DNA from: Bacillus sp. BA3
GTDB lineage: Bacteria > Bacillota > Bacilli > Bacillales > DSM-1321
Reading direction: 5' to 3'
Assembly (NCBI GenBank): GCA_002835675.1
Contig: PIZR01000002.1
Coordinates: 1,217,878 to 1,281,877, forward strand
Length of the DNA: 64,000 nucleotides
Shown here: positions 25,080-33,127 of the stretch, in pieces
Layout: each line of letters begins with the position of its first letter
How positions within the stretch are numbered: position 1 is the first letter of the stretch
Program-made: the position numbers and the translations under genes
The notes under the pieces: model-generated
Database searches by the model: none
What the model was told of the DNA's origin: nothing
What the model saw: only the letters and a program-made list of their open reading frames with translations

Positions 25080-25458
25080 ATCCGTCACTCCTTCATGTTT
25101 TTTACGATCTATTACGATTTCTTTTTTCAAGAGTGCTGCTTTCTTAATGCTTTTGGCTTCAACAACGGTTCATTAGCAGTTTAAATCCGTTTACATGGTT
25201 ACCTTGATGCTCTTCCTATTTTCAACACATTTCTATAGATTACTTTCGCCGTAAATACCTCATTTCCCTCCATTCCTTCCTCTGACCCGTTCATTCCTTT
25301 TTTCCAGCAGTACTGTTAACTCATCAGGAATGCAACTTCAGGCAGGGGATGCAGTACTTCACCTTTGTTTATTAAATTATTCTGCTCGTGCTGCATATAC
25401 TGCTTTAAACAAGGAATCTTCCTCAGAACATAAACAACCTTCAAGGGAGGGAATAGCA

Positions 25459-25926
25459 TTGGTAACTTCACAGGGAACTGCTTCAATTAGCTTTCCATTC
25501 CCATCTGTTTGGGGTATCCACTCTTCAATAGCTGGCAGGACGATTATTTGGGGCACACTCATCATTGACTCTATTACAAATAATAGGGTGGTTGGTACGG
25601 TTAATTTTCGTGGCAGACCCATTCCGATTAATGGATTATGGAATGAAAGCACCAAACAAATCGCATTTGATTCACCCTATGCCACATTCTCTGGCAACTT
25701 GACCATAATGGATGATTTCCAGATTAGGATTCGACATTTCATTCTTCAAGGACGTTTTCTTATGAAGCCTCCCTCTCTGCAAGCAGGTGAGTCTGGATCA
25801 TGGATTGCCACTACTGATATAGCTCTGAATGAATATCCTGTTAGCGGTAATGCCTATTCCGGGCAATTACCTCCTGTTGGAGCTTTTTTAACATCGAATA
25901 TCCTTCATCAGCATCAGAATTTTTGA
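25459..25926 (+). CDS. Hypothetical beta-rich protein
   Basis: A 155-residue protein rich in beta-strand patterns: VTSQGTASISFPFPSVWGIH, VVGTVNFRGRPIPINGLWNE, FSGNLTIMDDFQIRIRHFIL and KPPSLQAGESGSWIATTDIA. It recalls a Bacillus-specific family that I cannot name with a function. The ORF is open upstream to 25330, but TTG at 25459 has a very strong GGGAGGG seven bases upstream, and the residues before it are low in conserved look. No signal peptide or membrane span is seen. A terminator follows at 25979-26015. The preceding 25080-25458 holds no other gene I can support. Confidence 0.6.
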   Translation: MVTSQGTASISFPFPSVWGIHSSIAGRTIIWGTLIIDSITNNRVVGTVNFRGRPIPINGLWNESTKQIAFDSPYATFSGNLTIMDDFQIRIRHFILQGRFLMKPPSLQAGESGSWIATTDIALNEYPVSGNAYSGQLPPVGAFLTSNILHQHQNF

Positions 25927-25978
25927 GGAAGAACAGTATAGGGTAATCCATTCTGTGTAGAAATGGTGTTTCACATTA

Positions 25979-26015
25979 GGAATCGTCTCTGTATTTCATA
26001 GGGACGATTCTTTTA
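25979..26015 (+). terminator. Terminator of the 25459-25926 gene
   Basis: GAATCGTC and GGACGATTC pair around a short loop, followed by TTTTACTT. Confidence 0.75.
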
Positions 26016-26070
26016 CTTAGAGGAAATTAACAAAAGTCATATTGAACTGAAAGGTTGGCTGAGAATTTAA

Positions 26071-26169
26071 GGTTACATTGATTTAGGTTCGCAACAAGTT
26101 GCTCCCTGGCGTTCAGCTGATCGCAATGCTTCCCCTATTGGGTACCGTTTTGCCTATCTCACTAAGTAG
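26071..26169 (+). pseudogene. Short coding remnant
   Basis: Between a stop and TAG 26167-26169 the plus strand reads GYIDLGSQQVAPWRSADRNA then SPIGYRFAYLTK. It has normal protein composition but no start codon or ribosome binding site. It looks like the C-terminus of a deleted gene; family unknown. Confidence 0.35.
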
Positions 26170-26326
26170 ATATTTATAAGAGATAGTTATTTTGGTAGAT
26201 AAATTATGAATCCATTAACTTAAAATGAGTACAGATGGAATATAGATTGACAGCATTTTCTCAGTACTTCATACTATTGTATTAATAGAAGTGACTGAAT
26301 ATTTGGTTAATTAGGAGGATGAATCA

Positions 26327-26488
26327 ATGAAACCAGCAAAAATGACAATGGATTTACAATTATCAGCAGATGTTCTCAGGGAAAATAATTGTACAAGTTT
26401 TATAAACGCAACAGCAGAAAAGGATTTTCAAGTGGCTCAAATGCTTGATGTATTAATATTTGAGGGTAAATGGGAGGGTGGCATATGA
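26327..26488 (+). CDS. Small hypothetical protein, 53 aa
   Basis: An ORF of 53 codons starting MKPAKMTMDLQLSADVLREN and ending EGKWEGGI. AGGAGG lies eight bases before the ATG, a consensus ribosome binding site. Its stop overlaps the start of the next gene (ATGA), so the two are translationally coupled. It is hydrophilic with a mixed helix pattern and contains one Cys. No family is recognised. Confidence 0.55.
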   Translation: MKPAKMTMDLQLSADVLRENNCTSFINATAEKDFQVAQMLDVLIFEGKWEGGI

Positions 26489-26652
26489 CTAAGCTCAGAA
26501 TCCTTTTAACCATTCCTATATTGCTATATGGAATCTACGTATTTGTTGCCATTCAAAACTATAAGGATATTCCGCTTTATTTGCATCTTCTATTCGCACT
26601 CTACTTAATGTTGTTTGTACATTATGAAGAAAAAACGGAGGTGAAACCCTGA
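26485..26652 (+). CDS. Small two-TM membrane protein, 55 aa
   Basis: A 55-residue protein with two hydrophobic helices (about residues 5-22 and 31-47) and a charged tail (YEEKTEVKP). The preferred ATG overlaps the stop of the preceding 53-aa gene by four bases; an ORF start at 26470 lacks its own site. A two-gene unit of a tiny soluble protein and a tiny membrane protein is the only context. Function is unknown. Confidence 0.6.
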   Translation: MTKLRILLTIPILLYGIYVFVAIQNYKDIPLYLHLLFALYLMLFVHYEEKTEVKP

Positions 26653-26679
26653 CAGACTTTCAGTTTAATACACAAAGCC

Positions 26680-26718
26680 TAAAAAAGCCTCAACTCCTTA
26701 AAGGAATTGAGGCTTTCA
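26680..26718. terminator. Bidirectional terminator between small membrane gene and serA
   Basis: AAAGCCTCAACTCC pairs with GGAATTGAGGCTTT. The long T-run is on the minus side, fitting serA best. Confidence 0.85.
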
Positions 26719-26746
26719 CTATTAATCATCTTTCTTCCGTTTCCAA

Positions 26747-27946
26747 TTAGATAATACGAGTTGTAACGATGCCTTCGATTTGTTTGATTTTTTCTTCCAA
26801 GCCAGGAATGATATCGCCGTTTACTTCACCGTCAATGTCGATGATCGTATATGCATATCCCCCACGGCTTCTGTTAACCATGTCAGCGATGTTCAAATTA
26901 AAGCCAGATACAGCCAGCGTGATTTGCCCAACCATGTTCGGAACGTTTTCGTGGAAAGTTGCCACACGACGGTTTCCTGTATAAGGAATGGAAGTGTTCG
27001 GGAAATTCACAGAGTTCTTGATGTTCCCTGTTTCTAAAAAGCTCTTCAACTGACGAGCTGCCATGATGGCACAGTTTTCCTCTGACTCTAGCGTAGAGGC
27101 ACCAAGATGCGGAATTGGAACGACATTTTTCATTTTCAACACGTTTTCATTCGGGAAGTCTGTAATGAACTTGCCTACTTTTCCGCTTTCAAGTGCAGCT
27201 TGCATATCATCTTCATTCACTAGCTCGCCGCGTGAGAAATTCAAGATATGTACGCCCGGCTTCATGATGCTGAATGTTTCTTGGTTGAACATTCCTCTTG
27301 TGTCGTCAGTTAATGGAACGTGTACTGTAATATAATCAGATTCTGCAAACAATTCTTCAATCGTCATGGCGCGCTGTACATTGCGTGACAAGTTCCAAGC
27401 TGTATCAACAGAGATGAACGGGTCAAAGCCAATGACATCCATGTCCAAATCAAGCGCATCATTCGCTACAAGTGCACCGATCGCTCCTAAACCGATTACG
27501 CCAAGTGTTTTTCCCTTGATTTCCTTACCAACGAATTGTTTCTTTCCTGCTTCAACAAGCTTCGGAATTTGTTCTCCTTCGCCTTCAAGCGTCTTTGTCC
27601 AAGCCACACCGGCAAAAAGGTTACGAGATGAAGCCATTAATGTCGTCAGCACCATTTCTTTTACAGCGTTTGCGTTAGCCCCAGGTGTATTGAAAACGAC
27701 AATTCCCTGCTCGGTGCATTTGTCGACCGGAATATTATTGACTCCAGCCCCTGCCCTTGCGATTGCCTTTAACTGATCGCCGAATTCCATAGTATGCATG
27801 TTAAAGCTGCGAAGAACGATTGCATCAGGGTTTTCACTGTCATTATCAACCGTAAAATCCCCTTTGTTGAATACATTCAGTCCGCTTTCGGCAATATTAT
27901 TTAACGCCTTGATCGTTTTCACTTTTTCTAAAAGAATTGTGCTCAT
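26747..27946 (-). CDS. serA: D-3-phosphoglycerate dehydrogenase
   Basis: A 399-residue NAD-dependent dehydrogenase that makes 3-phosphohydroxypyruvate, the first step of serine synthesis. It has the 2-hydroxyacid dehydrogenase fold with TLGVIGLGAIGALVAN, FSRGELVNEDDM (Arg), TDFPNENV (Asp/Glu region) and PHLGASTLESEENC (His), followed by a C-terminal ACT domain from about residue 320 (NMVGQITLAVSGFNLNIADM). It is shorter than B. subtilis SerA (525 aa), lacking the intervening ASB domain. The 5' leader carries a ZTP riboswitch with terminator, tying serine and one-carbon supply to purine demand. It is a single-gene unit; serC is not adjacent. Confidence 0.8.
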   Translation of the reverse strand: MSTILLEKVKTIKALNNIAESGLNVFNKGDFTVDNDSENPDAIVLRSFNMHTMEFGDQLKAIARAGAGVNNIPVDKCTEQGIVVFNTPGANANAVKEMVLTTLMASSRNLFAGVAWTKTLEGEGEQIPKLVEAGKKQFVGKEIKGKTLGVIGLGAIGALVANDALDLDMDVIGFDPFISVDTAWNLSRNVQRAMTIEELFAESDYITVHVPLTDDTRGMFNQETFSIMKPGVHILNFSRGELVNEDDMQAALESGKVGKFITDFPNENVLKMKNVVPIPHLGASTLESEENCAIMAARQLKSFLETGNIKNSVNFPNTSIPYTGNRRVATFHENVPNMVGQITLAVSGFNLNIADMVNRSRGGYAYTIIDIDGEVNGDIIPGLEEKIKQIEGIVTTRII

Positions 27947-28030
27947 TTTGTTTGCTCCTCTTTTGAATATGATAGTTTTGAAATTTCAAAATACTGACTT
28001 TAAACATTCACTATCTGTTAATATACAGAA

Positions 28031-28059
28031 AGAGGCAAGGGATAAAATCCCTTACCTCT
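28031..28059 (-). terminator. Expression-platform terminator of the ZTP riboswitch
   Basis: On the minus strand AGAGGTAAGGGAT and ATCCCTTGCCTCT pair, followed by TTCTGTATATT. It starts immediately after the aptamer's last helix and overlaps its GGGCAGAG end, the usual ZTP switch arrangement. Confidence 0.8.
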
Positions 28060-28130
28060 GCCCAGGCGAACGGCTACGACACTATGTGTTCCCTCACGGT
28101 TATCCGTGTTTCGCCAGTTGCACATAGTCT
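28060..28130 (-). ncRNA. ZTP (pfl) riboswitch upstream of serA
   Basis: On the minus strand P1 pairs ACTATGTG with CACATAGT. Within it lie the conserved AACTGGCGAAA, P2 CACGG-ATAA-CCGTG and GAGGGAA. After the linker GTCGTA comes the hallmark P3 GCCGTTCGCCTGGGC. These match the ZTP/ZMP-sensing pfl motif, which monitors 10-formyl-THF shortage. Ligand binding is expected to prevent the following terminator and allow serA expression. It lies about 110 bases upstream of the serA start. Confidence 0.88.
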
Positions 28131-28218
28131 TTTTCATTTATTTCATTCTATCAAACTATTCTGCAATCTTCAATATCAAATTATCCCTTTTTTTGCAGAA
28201 TCCACAACTCACCAGAAA

Positions 28219-28350
28219 TATCGGCGAAACTTACAGTTTTATCTGCGAAATTAGAAATATATCGACGAAATCTATAGTTTTATCTCCGAAAATGGGAATA
28301 TATCAACGAAAACTATAGATTTATCTCTGAAACAGAAATATCGACGAAAA
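28219..28350 (+). repeat. Degenerate tandem array, 20-21 bp period
   Basis: The core TATCNNCGAAA begins at about 28219, 28240, 28260, 28281, 28301, 28322 and 28339 (spacings 21, 20, 21, 20, 21, 17). Alternate linkers resemble one another (CTATAGTT / AGAAATAT), giving a 41-bp higher-order period. It fills the gap between the serA leader and the FtsH-N-like gene. Confidence 0.85.
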
Positions 28351-28367
28351 CTCCAAACAAGCCTATA

Positions 28368-28811
28368 TTATCTAGGACGGCCCAATCTTTTTATTACAAC
28401 TGTAAATAATATAATGACAAAAAACAGCATAAAAATAATCATGAACGGAATGGTCGTTGTTAAAAGGGTGACCCATCCGCTTGTCTCTGTGTCTGGGATA
28501 AACTCAATTTTTCCTATATCCTGTTCCCTTATGGCGTTAATCATTCTGTCTAGCGATATTCCACTATTTGGTACAGACGCGATAAAGTATTGATCCTTTT
28601 CATACCCTACCAGCCGACCTCTTATTTCATAAACACTATTTTGTGACTCCACCTTTAAAAATGTCACTTTCCCATCCTCTAAAGTTGTAAAAAATTCATC
28701 TTCACTTAATTTCTCAGTCGGTTCTTTGTCATTGTTAAAAACCAGCACAACCCCCAAGGTAACCAAGAAGATTATTAAATAAAATACTTTACTACGGAAA
28801 ATCCGTTTCAT
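28368..28811 (-). CDS. Stand-alone FtsH N-terminal domain protein
   Basis: A 147-residue membrane protein: TM1 (about 9-26), an extracytoplasmic domain with EKLSEDEFFTTLEDGKVTFL, VYEIRGRLVGYEKDQYFIAS and VPNSGISLDRM, then ETSGWVTLLTTTIPFMIIFM as TM2, and a short basic tail KRLGRPR. It aligns end to end with the first about 135 residues of Bacillus FtsH, including the ETSGWVTFLTTIIPF block, but the AAA+ ATPase and M41 protease domains are absent. The ATG has AGAAGG six bases upstream and the ORF is clean, so it may be a real short paralogue that could join or disturb FtsH hexamers (inference). Confidence 0.75.
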   Translation of the reverse strand: MKRIFRSKVFYLIIFLVTLGVVLVFNNDKEPTEKLSEDEFFTTLEDGKVTFLKVESQNSVYEIRGRLVGYEKDQYFIASVPNSGISLDRMINAIREQDIGKIEFIPDTETSGWVTLLTTTIPFMIIFMLFFVIILFTVVIKRLGRPR

Positions 28812-28959
28812 CTCATACCTTCTTCCACATTAAACAAACTATAGGAAATAGTAACACACAAAGTTAATTCTTGGAATATATCAGGCCGATTAGTTGCAAG
28901 ATGGATATTATTAGTAAAATATAGGAAATATAGCAAACCAAAAAAAAGGAGGAACTAAT

Positions 28960-29475
28960 ATGCTAATAAGACAGGCATCGGTTGCAGATGCGGAAGGTAT
29001 AGCAATAGTCCATGTGGATTGCTGGCGAACTACTTATAAAGAAATAATGCCGAGTGATTTTTTAGATAATCTGTCTTATGAGAAAAGGAAAGACATATGG
29101 ATAAAGAATATTAATAGAGATGGTAATTATGTTTATGTCGCAGAAAATAATGAAGGAAAAATAGTTGGATTTATAGATGGCGGGAAAAGGGACACGAATC
29201 AAGTTGAGAATTCCGGTGATTTAACTGCTATATATATCCTCGAAAATTTTCAAAGAATGGGGATAGGTAAGAAACTCATCAAAGAGTTATTTTTAAAATT
29301 CGAGGCACTGGGATTTAAGACAATATTCGTGGAGGTGCTTGAAGACAATAAATCTCGATACTTCTATGAGGCATTTGGTGCTGAATTGCTTAAAACCGAA
29401 AAAATCAAAATGGCTGGCGCTGAATTGAATCTATTGGTTTATGAGTGGAAAGACATTAGCCAAGTATTGTTATAA
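28960..29475 (+). CDS. GNAT-family N-acetyltransferase
   Basis: A 171-residue protein with the GNAT fold: the N-terminal MLIRQASVADAEGIAIVHVD, and motif A TAIYILENFQRMGIGKKLIK with the acetyl-CoA loop QRMGIG. The C-terminal half has FYEAFGAELLKTEKIKM. It would transfer acetyl from acetyl-CoA to an amine; the substrate is not evident. AAGGAGG lies nine bases before the ATG. It is monocistronic with a strong shared terminator. The WRTTYKEIMPSDFL segment is typical of the RimI-like Bacillus subgroup. Confidence 0.8.
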   Translation: MLIRQASVADAEGIAIVHVDCWRTTYKEIMPSDFLDNLSYEKRKDIWIKNINRDGNYVYVAENNEGKIVGFIDGGKRDTNQVENSGDLTAIYILENFQRMGIGKKLIKELFLKFEALGFKTIFVEVLEDNKSRYFYEAFGAELLKTEKIKMAGAELNLLVYEWKDISQVLL

Positions 29476-29502
29476 ACTTCAGCTAAGATCGCTTACTAAC
29501 AC

Positions 29503-29545
29503 AAAAAAGGCACAGTCCTTCGTGAAGGATTGTGCCTTGCTTTTG
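29503..29545. terminator. Bidirectional terminator
   Basis: AAGGCACAGTCCTTC-G-GAAGGATTGTGCCTT, with T-rich sequence on both exits; shared by the convergent GNAT and VOC genes. Confidence 0.85.
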
Positions 29546-29547
29546 GT

Positions 29548-29964
29548 TTAATTTTGGTTAAATCCGCTTTCGTCCATGTAAAATACTTCCCAAGAATGTC
29601 CGTCGATATCCAGAAAACTCCAACCATACATGAAACCATGATCAATGGCTTCGTTAAAAGGCTTTCCGCCAACATCCAGTGCCCTATTCACGATCTCATC
29701 GACTTCTTCCTTACTTTTAACGGAAAGGGCGACGATGGCTTCGGTACTCGCTGCAGAATCCGGGATCTCCTTCTTGGTAAACGTTTTAAAGTAGTCTTCC
29801 ACCAATAACATGACATATATGGACTCGCTGATAACCATGCATGTCGCATTTTCATTGGTCATTTGCTCGTTAAACTCAAAGCCGACCTTTGTGAAAAATT
29901 CTACTGAGGCATCCAAATCTTTAACAGGCAAGTTTACAAAGATCTTTTCTGCTTGAACTCCCAT
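29548..29964 (-). CDS. VOC-family (glyoxalase/dioxygenase fold) protein
   Basis: A 138-residue protein with two beta-alpha-beta-beta-beta repeats of the vicinal oxygen chelate fold: KIFVNLPVKDLDASVEFFTK at the start and GWSFLDIDGHSWEVFYMDES at the end. Metal-ligand candidates include Glu/His in DIDGHSWEVFY. The family includes glyoxalase I and many proteins of unknown function. It has no neighbours in an operon. The exact reaction cannot be assigned. Confidence 0.75.
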   Translation of the reverse strand: MGVQAEKIFVNLPVKDLDASVEFFTKVGFEFNEQMTNENATCMVISESIYVMLLVEDYFKTFTKKEIPDSAASTEAIVALSVKSKEEVDEIVNRALDVGGKPFNEAIDHGFMYGWSFLDIDGHSWEVFYMDESGFNQN

Positions 29965-30539
29965 CCAATCACCCTCACTTGATTTATTTGTTCACTCACC
30001 TACTATTCGCTGCATTTTTCGATTATCCTGCTTGCAGCAGTGATTGCATTCACATTGAACGGATACAACCTTAGTCACAGGGAACATTCATAATTCACCT
30101 ACTAGAATTTCAAATATTAAACAGGCTGATTCAATTTTAAAACAACCTGGGAGTTTACCTTAAGAAATTTTCAAGAAGTATATCCCTCTCCCCTTGCTAC
30201 TTCAACATTGGATCGTGCATAAAAATTGAAATTCGTATACCGGATGGTTTCATAACTAAAACACTTCTTCTCTTTTTTGAAATAAAAATTATATAATTCC
30301 ATGCTTTACTAAAATTAATTACTTTTAAGGAGGCATGCATATGAAAATTAGTATTAAAACATGAATTATCCGGAAAATTTTCTGATTTCAGTTGTTTTAC
30401 CAGGATTGATCCCAATCATTTCGTCCTCCAATAGCCATGCCCTATTATGCAAGTAGCGCAATCCTCGTTTTGCAAATGCAACACAAGTTCAAAAAATAGA
30501 TGGGAAACAACATTACCCTATGGGATAGGTGGTTCATAA

Positions 30540-31118
30540 ATGGTTACCATTCAAACATATATATCAAAAAATAGTTATGATGCCATTGTTAATAAACATT
30601 TATTTGCTAACGAAGATTTTATCCCAATCCATCACTCAAGCGCTAACCAACTGGGAAATCAACAGTTATTTACTTCAAAAGGAACTTCCTTATACGGCAC
30701 AGTCATTATATCTTATCAAAATCAATTTCTCTCGAGCTTTTATGATTGGGATGAGGTTGATGGTATTTGGTTTTCAATTTTACAGGCAATGTATGATTGT
30801 TTAAATACCGATATTGGCAACTTCGGCTTTTCTGGACGCTCTATGGGTTGGCAAATGCACAGGCTAAAAGAAAAGAATCCTGCTATATTATTCACATGGT
30901 ACCATGGTTTAGCTAACAAAGAATGGAATGATATTCCTAAGAAATCCACACTAAGATTCCCTGAAAATGTGCTATTGAATAATTTAATAGAAAAGGGAAC
31001 CAAGTTCTTAAGATTTAGAAATGCTCTATATGATAGCGGTCCAAGCCAAAATATTAACCAGTTAATTAACGATCTTAAATCATTTAATAGTGATTTAGGA
31101 CATGTGCAATTGGATTAG
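30540..31118 (+). CDS. Hypothetical protein, 192 aa
   Basis: A 192-residue soluble protein with a Trp/Phe-rich centre (FYDWDEVDGIWFSILQAMYD, FSGRSMGWQMHRLKEKNPA). No signal or membrane segment is present. AGGTGG lies seven bases before the ATG. The 570 bases before it hold no gene I can support; a seven-codon ORF with a strong ribosome binding site (30341-30364) may mark a broken or leader sequence. A terminator follows at 31150-31190. The family is not recognised. Confidence 0.6.
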   Translation: MVTIQTYISKNSYDAIVNKHLFANEDFIPIHHSSANQLGNQQLFTSKGTSLYGTVIISYQNQFLSSFYDWDEVDGIWFSILQAMYDCLNTDIGNFGFSGRSMGWQMHRLKEKNPAILFTWYHGLANKEWNDIPKKSTLRFPENVLLNNLIEKGTKFLRFRNALYDSGPSQNINQLINDLKSFNSDLGHVQLD

Positions 31119-31149
31119 TACACTGTGCTGAAGTCTTGCAGCTATATTA

Positions 31150-31190
31150 AAACAGTCCTTGCCGGCACTCGCCAGCAAGGACTGCTTTTC
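31150..31190. terminator. Terminator after the 192-aa gene
   Basis: CAGTCCTTGCCGG pairs with CCAGCAAGGACTG, followed by CTTTTC (plus) and TTTTAAT (minus). Confidence 0.8.
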
Positions 31191-31230
31191 ATGTACTAGA
31201 AGGCACCTGAAGTCTAATGGCCTTTTCTTG

Positions 31231-31722
31231 TTATTTCAAATAAACACTCATAATCTGTGTTTCTTTAATTTTTGCCTGGGTACTATTTGTTTTTTCCAGT
31301 TTTTCAACTAGCTCGCCATTCGTGATAACGATCGGAGTTACAATGCTTGGAGCTTTTGATTTTAGAAAATCGATATCAAATGTAACTAGCTTGTCTCCTG
31401 CTTTTACATTTTGCCCTTCTGCAACGTGAACTTCAAATCCCTCACCATTAAGGTTAACTGTTTCCAATCCAATATGAATCAACAATTCTATGCCATGCTT
31501 TGTGCGTAGGCCTAGCGCATGTTTAGTATGAAAAACCTGGATTACTTCTGCATCGATTGGAGATACGACCAACCCCTCCTCAGGAAGAATTGCTATTCCG
31601 TCCCCCATCATTTTACCGGAAAACACCGGATCTGGAACATCCTCAATATTTATTACTTGTCCATTAATAGGAGCAAGCAGTTGTTCCACACTCTCTTTTT
31701 TACCGAATAATTTTTTGAACAT
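31231..31722 (-). CDS. Stand-alone PTS glucose-type EIIA
   Basis: A 163-residue EIIA-Glc/Crr-type protein. The phosphorylated His83 lies in ELLIHIGLETVNLNG, with its partner His68 in VFHTKHALGL. The N-terminus LLAPINGQVINIEDVPDPVF is typical. It receives phosphate from HPr and passes it to a sugar-specific IIB, here in trans since no IIBC is linked. It resembles the free YpqE-type EIIA of Bacillus. The C-terminal 20 residues are slightly longer than usual. Monocistronic. Confidence 0.8.
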   Translation of the reverse strand: MFKKLFGKKESVEQLLAPINGQVINIEDVPDPVFSGKMMGDGIAILPEEGLVVSPIDAEVIQVFHTKHALGLRTKHGIELLIHIGLETVNLNGEGFEVHVAEGQNVKAGDKLVTFDIDFLKSKAPSIVTPIVITNGELVEKLEKTNSTQAKIKETQIMSVYLK

Positions 31723-31802
31723 AATATTTCCACCTTTCCCTTTCGTTCTTGAATCTCACAATCAATAGTTAAATATTTGGTGAATTCCGATAATAGTTTT
31801 TG

Positions 31803-32189
31803 TTATTTTTTCTTTTTCAATTTACCTTCTGCTTTCTTTTTATTCTGTTCCACTCTAAATTTAACCATCTCGGTTATTAATTCATAAGGAATTGGCTTGT
31901 TTAGCGGAAACTGAACGGCCCCTTTTGAACATTTATATTCAGATAAAGCAGATTCAAAAGCAGAGATCGCGCTTGGAGTTGGATAGAATCCTATATGTTT
32001 TTTATAGGCAGCGAAATGCACCAGATTTCCATATAAAACAAAGGTAGGCATTTGATAGCTTATCTTTTCTTCTGCATCCGGTGCTGCATCCTTTATGACT
32101 TTTCTTAACGTTTTTAATATTTCCTGAACTTCTTCGGGAAATTGTATAATGTATTCATCAATTGAATGAAATGTATTGGTACCCTCCAT
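31803..32189 (-). CDS. DUF1801/YdhG-type iron chaperone-like protein
   Basis: A 128-residue protein with TFHSIDEYIIQFPEEVQEIL, KISYQMPTFVLYGNLVHFAA, HIGFYPTPSAISAFESAL and KGAVQFPLNKPIPYELI, the conserved blocks of the YdhG/DUF1801 family. The B. subtilis member (Fra/YdhG) is described as a frataxin-like iron chaperone. The C-terminus ends in a Lys-rich tail (KKKAEGKLKKKK). It stands alone. Iron handling is inferred from the family only, and many homologues are of unknown function. Confidence 0.7.
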   Translation of the reverse strand: MEGTNTFHSIDEYIIQFPEEVQEILKTLRKVIKDAAPDAEEKISYQMPTFVLYGNLVHFAAYKKHIGFYPTPSAISAFESALSEYKCSKGAVQFPLNKPIPYELITEMVKFRVEQNKKKAEGKLKKKK

Positions 32190-32283
32190 CTTTTCTCCCT
32201 TCTTAAATCCAAACTACAATACTCTTATTATAACATTCTCCCCCACCAATCCATGGATTGAGTCCCTTTTGCATTTCGCTAAC

Positions 32284-32928
32284 CTATATTTTTAAAAACT
32301 CTTCCATTCTATTCATTACACCTTCTAGCATGATAATCGTCCTTGAGGTATCGAAAGGTTCAATATCCAATGAATGATTTGCATGTGGGATTTTATCCAT
32401 GCTTATATTCGTTTTATTTTCAATCGCTTGAATTTTAGCTGGAATATAATGATGATCTTTTTCTCCTATAACTATATGTGCTGAATGATTACTGCTCAAT
32501 AATCCTTCAAAAACCGAATCGAACTTCAATAGCGGCGTGAGCAATATCACTTTGGCATTCATAAACCGCTCACTTTTCATGATTCCATTGATGATGGGTA
32601 TGGTGCCAAGTGATTTGCCTAGAAATACTGTTCCTTTATATTCATGATTTTGAAGTACCTCCGTAATGACGGGATTGATATCATTAACGATCACTTTTGT
32701 GATATCTACCAATGGATGCTTGAAAATATCCTGGTCGTAAGCGTAATGAATATGTACGACATCATACTGATTTTGAAGCATGATCATCGTCGAATAATAG
32801 AATAACGGCTTCTCATACGTGTACCCCGCACCTGAAAACATAAAACAAACTGCTGGATTTCCGTTTTCAATATGTGTGTATGTAATTTCTTTTTCAATAC
32901 TATTTATTTTTCTTTGGTTAACCTCCAT
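32284..32928 (-). CDS. Alpha/beta hydrolase family protein
   Basis: A 214-residue protein with an alpha/beta hydrolase core: VCFMFSGAGYTYEKPL (oxyanion strand), the nucleophile elbow GTVFLGKSLGTIPI (Ser in GKSLG), an acid-region candidate GEKDHHY and a late His in IPHANHSLDIE. It is short with no lid insertion, no signal peptide and no operon partner. The substrate is unknown. It is divergent from the beta-lactamase gene. Confidence 0.7.
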   Translation of the reverse strand: MEVNQRKINSIEKEITYTHIENGNPAVCFMFSGAGYTYEKPLFYYSTMIMLQNQYDVVHIHYAYDQDIFKHPLVDITKVIVNDINPVITEVLQNHEYKGTVFLGKSLGTIPIINGIMKSERFMNAKVILLTPLLKFDSVFEGLLSSNHSAHIVIGEKDHHYIPAKIQAIENKTNISMDKIPHANHSLDIEPFDTSRTIIMLEGVMNRMEEFLKI

Positions 32929-33127
32929 GATAGATTCCTCCCATTCTATCGTTTGCTTTTTATATTCATTAGCTACCTGCTGAATTCCTCCTTGATCGAT
33001 ACTATCTAGCTAGATTCCAAGAATTAGGTTTCGTTTTTTATCAGGAATAGGTATACTTTAGCTATCAACCTATTTTATGGAAATTACTCTGATGATCGAT
33101 CAATCCAGCCTTGAAGGAGAGTGTGTA

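Noticed and set aside
30341..30364. Seven-codon plus-strand ORF after AAGGAGG
   Set aside because: The site is strong, but the peptide is too short to call a gene and downstream frames are broken; mentioned only as a possible leader or gene ruin.
30197..30415. 72-codon minus-strand ORF
   Set aside because: No ribosome binding site and no family resemblance; probably chance in an AT-rich gap.
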